Both the position numbers and the translations under genes were made by a program. From an uncultured Bacteroidota bacterium (GTDB taxonomy: Bacteria > Bacteroidota > Rhodothermia > Rhodothermales > UBA10348): a stretch of 55,340 bases of DNA. Below are positions 53,464 through 55,340 of the stretch, piece by piece (positions within the stretch are counted from its first letter, which is position 1; each line of letters starts with the position of its first letter). The notes under the pieces were generated by a model. That model made no database searches, had not been told where the DNA came from, and worked only from the letters and a program-made list of their open reading frames with translations. The stretch is taken from contig CALFHN010000142.1 of NCBI GenBank assembly GCA_937876355.1, positions 1 through 55,340 of the forward strand, written 5' to 3'.

Positions 53464-53901
53464 TTATGCAGCGGGAGCACCTTTCACTTTGATCCCCATG
53501 GAACGTGCTGTTCCAGCGATCATGCGTGCAGCCTGATCTAGATCAAATGCGTTGAGGTCTTCCATTTTCTGTTCCGCGATATCGCGGCATTGAGCCCAGG
53601 TCACGGAACCAACGTTTTCACGAAGTGGGTCGGCGGCTCCTGATTTTATCTTCGCTACTGCTTTCAACAGTACCGCAGCAGGGGGGCTCTTGACGATGAA
53701 TGTAAACGACTTATCAGCATACACAGTGATTACTACTGGAAGGATAAGCCCCATTCTATCTGAAGTAGCTGCATTAAAAGCTTTGCAGAACTCCATTATG
53801 TTGACGCCTTTCTGACCAAGTGCAGGACCAATAGGTGGTGCAGGGTTTGCCTGACCAGCCTTGACCTGTAGCTTGATATAAGCATCGATCTTCTTTGCCA
53901 T
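53464..53901 (-). CDS. rplK: 50S ribosomal protein L11
   Basis: The 145-residue protein shows L11 features: [33 protein letters not shown] and the C-terminal rRNA-binding domain ending [15 protein letters not shown]. It binds the GTPase-associated region of 23S rRNA. Upstream, a stem GCCGACT/AGTCGGC (53921-53936) lies in the leader, where L1 feedback sites occur in other bacteria; that role is inference. Confidence 0.98.
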   Translation of the reverse strand: MAKKIDAYIKLQVKAGQANPAPPIGPALGQKGVNIMEFCKAFNAATSDRMGLILPVVITVYADKSFTFIVKSPPAAVLLKAVAKIKSGAADPLRENVGSVTWAQCRDIAEQKMEDLNAFDLDQAARMIAGTARSMGIKVKGAPAA

Positions 53902-54053
53902 AATTAGTTGCGGTACAAACGCCGACTAAAGTCGGCTCCCGCCATCGTTTAAATTGCTAAAAGCGCTAGCCGATTAGTAACAGCTTATCTATTCCCAGGT
54001 TCCCTGCCTAATATCATCCTAGATGAAATTGCTGTAAAGGGAGGCGGGTAGTT

Positions 54054-54611
54054 TTACTCTTCGTGTTCAACCTGTAAATAGTCGAGCTCAAGGGGTGTCT
54101 TCCGTCCAAAAATGGAGACCATAACCCGAACCTTCATTTTATCGGGATATACTTCGTCGACCAATCCGCTGAAATTATTGAATGGGCCGTCAACAACTTT
54201 TACCGCATCACCTTCACGGAACGGAATTTCAGGTTGTTCCCCTTTTTCGCGAGCTTCGTCAATCTTGCCTAGAATTCGATTTACTTCTTCAGGACGCAAC
54301 GCCGTAGGTTCGTCCCCGGTCGTCAAAAATCCCACGACCGATTGAATCCCTGAAATAACGTGCTTTAATTCCTTGTCGAGAATAGCGTGCAATAAAATGT
54401 AACCCGGGAAGAAGTTTTTCTCCCTCGTGCGTTTTTTACCGCCCCTCATTTCAAAGACCGTTTCAGTAGGAATCATTATCTGGGGGAGCTTGTCGATCAT
54501 GTCGAGTCTCTCAAGTTCCTGCTCCAGATGTTCCTTTACCTTTTTCTCATGGCCAGAAAACGTCCGAAGAACGTACCATTTTCTGGTTGATTTGGTCTTT
54601 GCAGTCTCCAT
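54054..54611 (-). CDS. nusG: Transcription termination/antitermination protein NusG
   Basis: From the ATG at 54611 the protein has 185 residues (METAKTKSTRKWYVLRTFSGHEKKVKEHLEQ). It has the NGN domain (WYVLRTFSGHE, FFPGYILLHA) and the C-terminal KOW domain (FREGDAVKVVDGPFNNFSGLVDEVYPDKMKV). A GTG two codons upstream overlaps the AGAGG Shine-Dalgarno, so the ATG is the better start. NusG binds RNA polymerase and aids elongation, pausing control and Rho function. Located between secE and rplK as usual. Confidence 0.98.
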   Translation of the reverse strand: METAKTKSTRKWYVLRTFSGHEKKVKEHLEQELERLDMIDKLPQIMIPTETVFEMRGGKKRTREKNFFPGYILLHAILDKELKHVISGIQSVVGFLTTGDEPTALRPEEVNRILGKIDEAREKGEQPEIPFREGDAVKVVDGPFNNFSGLVDEVYPDKMKVRVMVSIFGRKTPLELDYLQVEHEE

Positions 54612-54647
54612 TAGCACCTCTTTGGTAACAAAAGTCGATTAGCGAAC

Positions 54648-54830
54648 TTAGCCGTAAATAACTTCTAGTACGGTACTGATAATTTGGTCCGTACTAAAAA
54701 TAAATAGCGAAATCACTACGGTCGCTACAATGGTGACAATCGTGTGGTTGATGAGTTCCTTTTGCGAAGGCCATGTGACCTTACGCATTTCCTTACCAAC
54801 TTCTTCGAGGTAGTTGCCGATATTTGCCAT
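54648..54830 (-). CDS. secE: Preprotein translocase subunit SecE
   Basis: The 60-residue protein (MANIGNYLEEVGKEMRKVTWPSQKELINHTIVTIV...) has the conserved amphipathic helix KEMRKVTWPSQKE and a single membrane helix (TIVATVVISLFIFSTDQII). It clamps SecY in the translocon. The start ATG at 54830 is preceded by AAAAGGATTGTT, a good Shine-Dalgarno. The open frame continues upstream through the tRNA gene, but that part is tRNA sequence, not protein. Confidence 0.97.
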   Translation of the reverse strand: MANIGNYLEEVGKEMRKVTWPSQKELINHTIVTIVATVVISLFIFSTDQIISTVLEVIYG

Positions 54831-54982
54831 AACAATCCTTTTAAGTATTAGCCTTGATCTATCTAGAATCGACTGAGTGTCTTTTACTAGCAGGTAGTCA
54901 TCAGGCCATTCAAACAATGACACCTTGCTTTTTCCAGGTTTCACTCGCAAGAGTAATCCACCTAGATCCAGCGTGCCGTGTG

Positions 54983-55056
<74 letters not shown>

Positions 55057-55202
55057 AGCAAGGTCTGCCCGAAAACTTTAGTCTTCACAAACTTTAAGTC
55101 TTCAAAAATCATGTTGCCTTAAAAAAGCCTAAGCTCTCTGAGGCCCCAAGGTTTCTGGCAATCCTGCAATTCTAACTCCGCCATTCACGGGCCAGCCCTT
55201 AT

Positions 55203-55227
55203 TTTGTTCTGAAAGATTCAGAACGAA
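55203..55227 (-). terminator. Probable tuf terminator
   Basis: GTTCTGAA (55206-55213) and TTCAGAAC (55217-55224) pair perfectly around AGA, with further A/T pairs outside one wobble. It begins about 15 bp after the tuf stop on the minus strand. The following sequence AAAATAAGG is not a T-run, so efficiency may be partial, letting some transcripts enter tRNA-Trp and secE. Confidence 0.55.
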
Positions 55228-55242
55228 ACAAAACAATTGCTG

Positions 55243-55340
55243 TTAGTCGAGAATTTTAGAGACGACGCCGGCTCCAACCGTACGTCCACCTTCACGGATA
55301 GCAAAACGAAGGCCTTGCTCCATAGCAATAGGCTGAATCA
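55243..55340 (-). CDS. tuf: Elongation factor Tu, C-terminal fragment (gene continues beyond window)
   Basis: The last 32 complete codons read [18 protein letters not shown] followed by [13 protein letters not shown] and TAA, the highly conserved C-terminus of EF-Tu. The 5' part lies beyond the right edge. Position before tRNA-Trp/secE/nusG is the standard one for a tuf copy. Confidence 0.97.
   Translation of the reverse strand, partial: IQPIAMEQGLRFAIREGGRTVGAGVVSKILD

Overview
The window comes from a chromosome of a Gram-negative bacterium in the Bacteroidota/FCB group, most likely the Rhodothermota/Balneolota branch (inferred, not proven). Evidence: a giant secreted protein ends in a type IX secretion (Por) C-terminal sorting domain; several lipoproteins and Tat-exported enzymes are encoded; Shine-Dalgarno sequences are often weak or absent; elements resembling the Bacteroidota -7 promoter box TAnnTTTG occur; base composition looks near mid-40s percent GC by eye. 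I see no insertion sequence, CRISPR array, prophage or rRNA.

Layout. 1-7908: two divergent genes for secreted beta-rich surface proteins, one cut by the window edge and one of 2280 residues. 7928-12497 (minus): pyruvate dehydrogenase E1-alpha, E1-beta and E2, then a metallophosphoesterase. 12773-14435 (plus): ECF sigma factor, small soluble zinc-finger anti-sigma protein and a polyprenol-phosphate sugar transferase, followed by NADP-isocitrate dehydrogenase (14549-15790). 15888-17268 (minus): a DUF3524/QTMAN-like glycosyltransferase and a small unknown protein. 17400-18771: comF and a lone CcmA-like ABC ATPase. 18974-24146 (plus): family B DNA polymerase, sialidase-like lipoprotein and GH20 hexosaminidase lipoprotein. 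24186-26472 (minus): Tat-exported sugar isomerase and Gfo/Idh oxidoreductase. 26685-30088: an FGE-sulfatase-domain lipoprotein, then egtB-egtD for ergothioneine. 30157-41417 (minus): a thioesterase, an acyl-CoA carboxylase subunit, and a beta-oxidation operon headed by a TetR regulator (regulator, acyl-CoA ligase, HAD/ECH fusion, thiolase, FadE-type dehydrogenase, CsbD-like protein, terminator). 41725-43038: a phosphodiester glycosidase lipoprotein and a small membrane protein. 43123-55340 (minus): the classic tuf - tRNA-Trp - secE - nusG - rplK - rplA - rplJ - rplL - rpoB - rpoC cluster.

By pathway, the window feeds acetyl-CoA and the TCA cycle (PDH, ICD, beta-oxidation), scavenges amino sugars and sialic acid-type glycans, makes a redox thiol (ergothioneine), and encodes the transcription/translation core.

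The signal that standard annotation does not explain is a set of long, perfect or near-perfect inverted repeats with tiny loops lying inside coding sequences between about 8.6 and 19.1 kb: 15 bp in the metallophosphoesterase, 10 bp in E2, 12 and 14 bp at the end of the glycosyltransferase, and 17 bp at the start of the DNA polymerase gene. Their lengths are far beyond chance for this much DNA, they share no obvious sequence, and none has a terminator U-tract.
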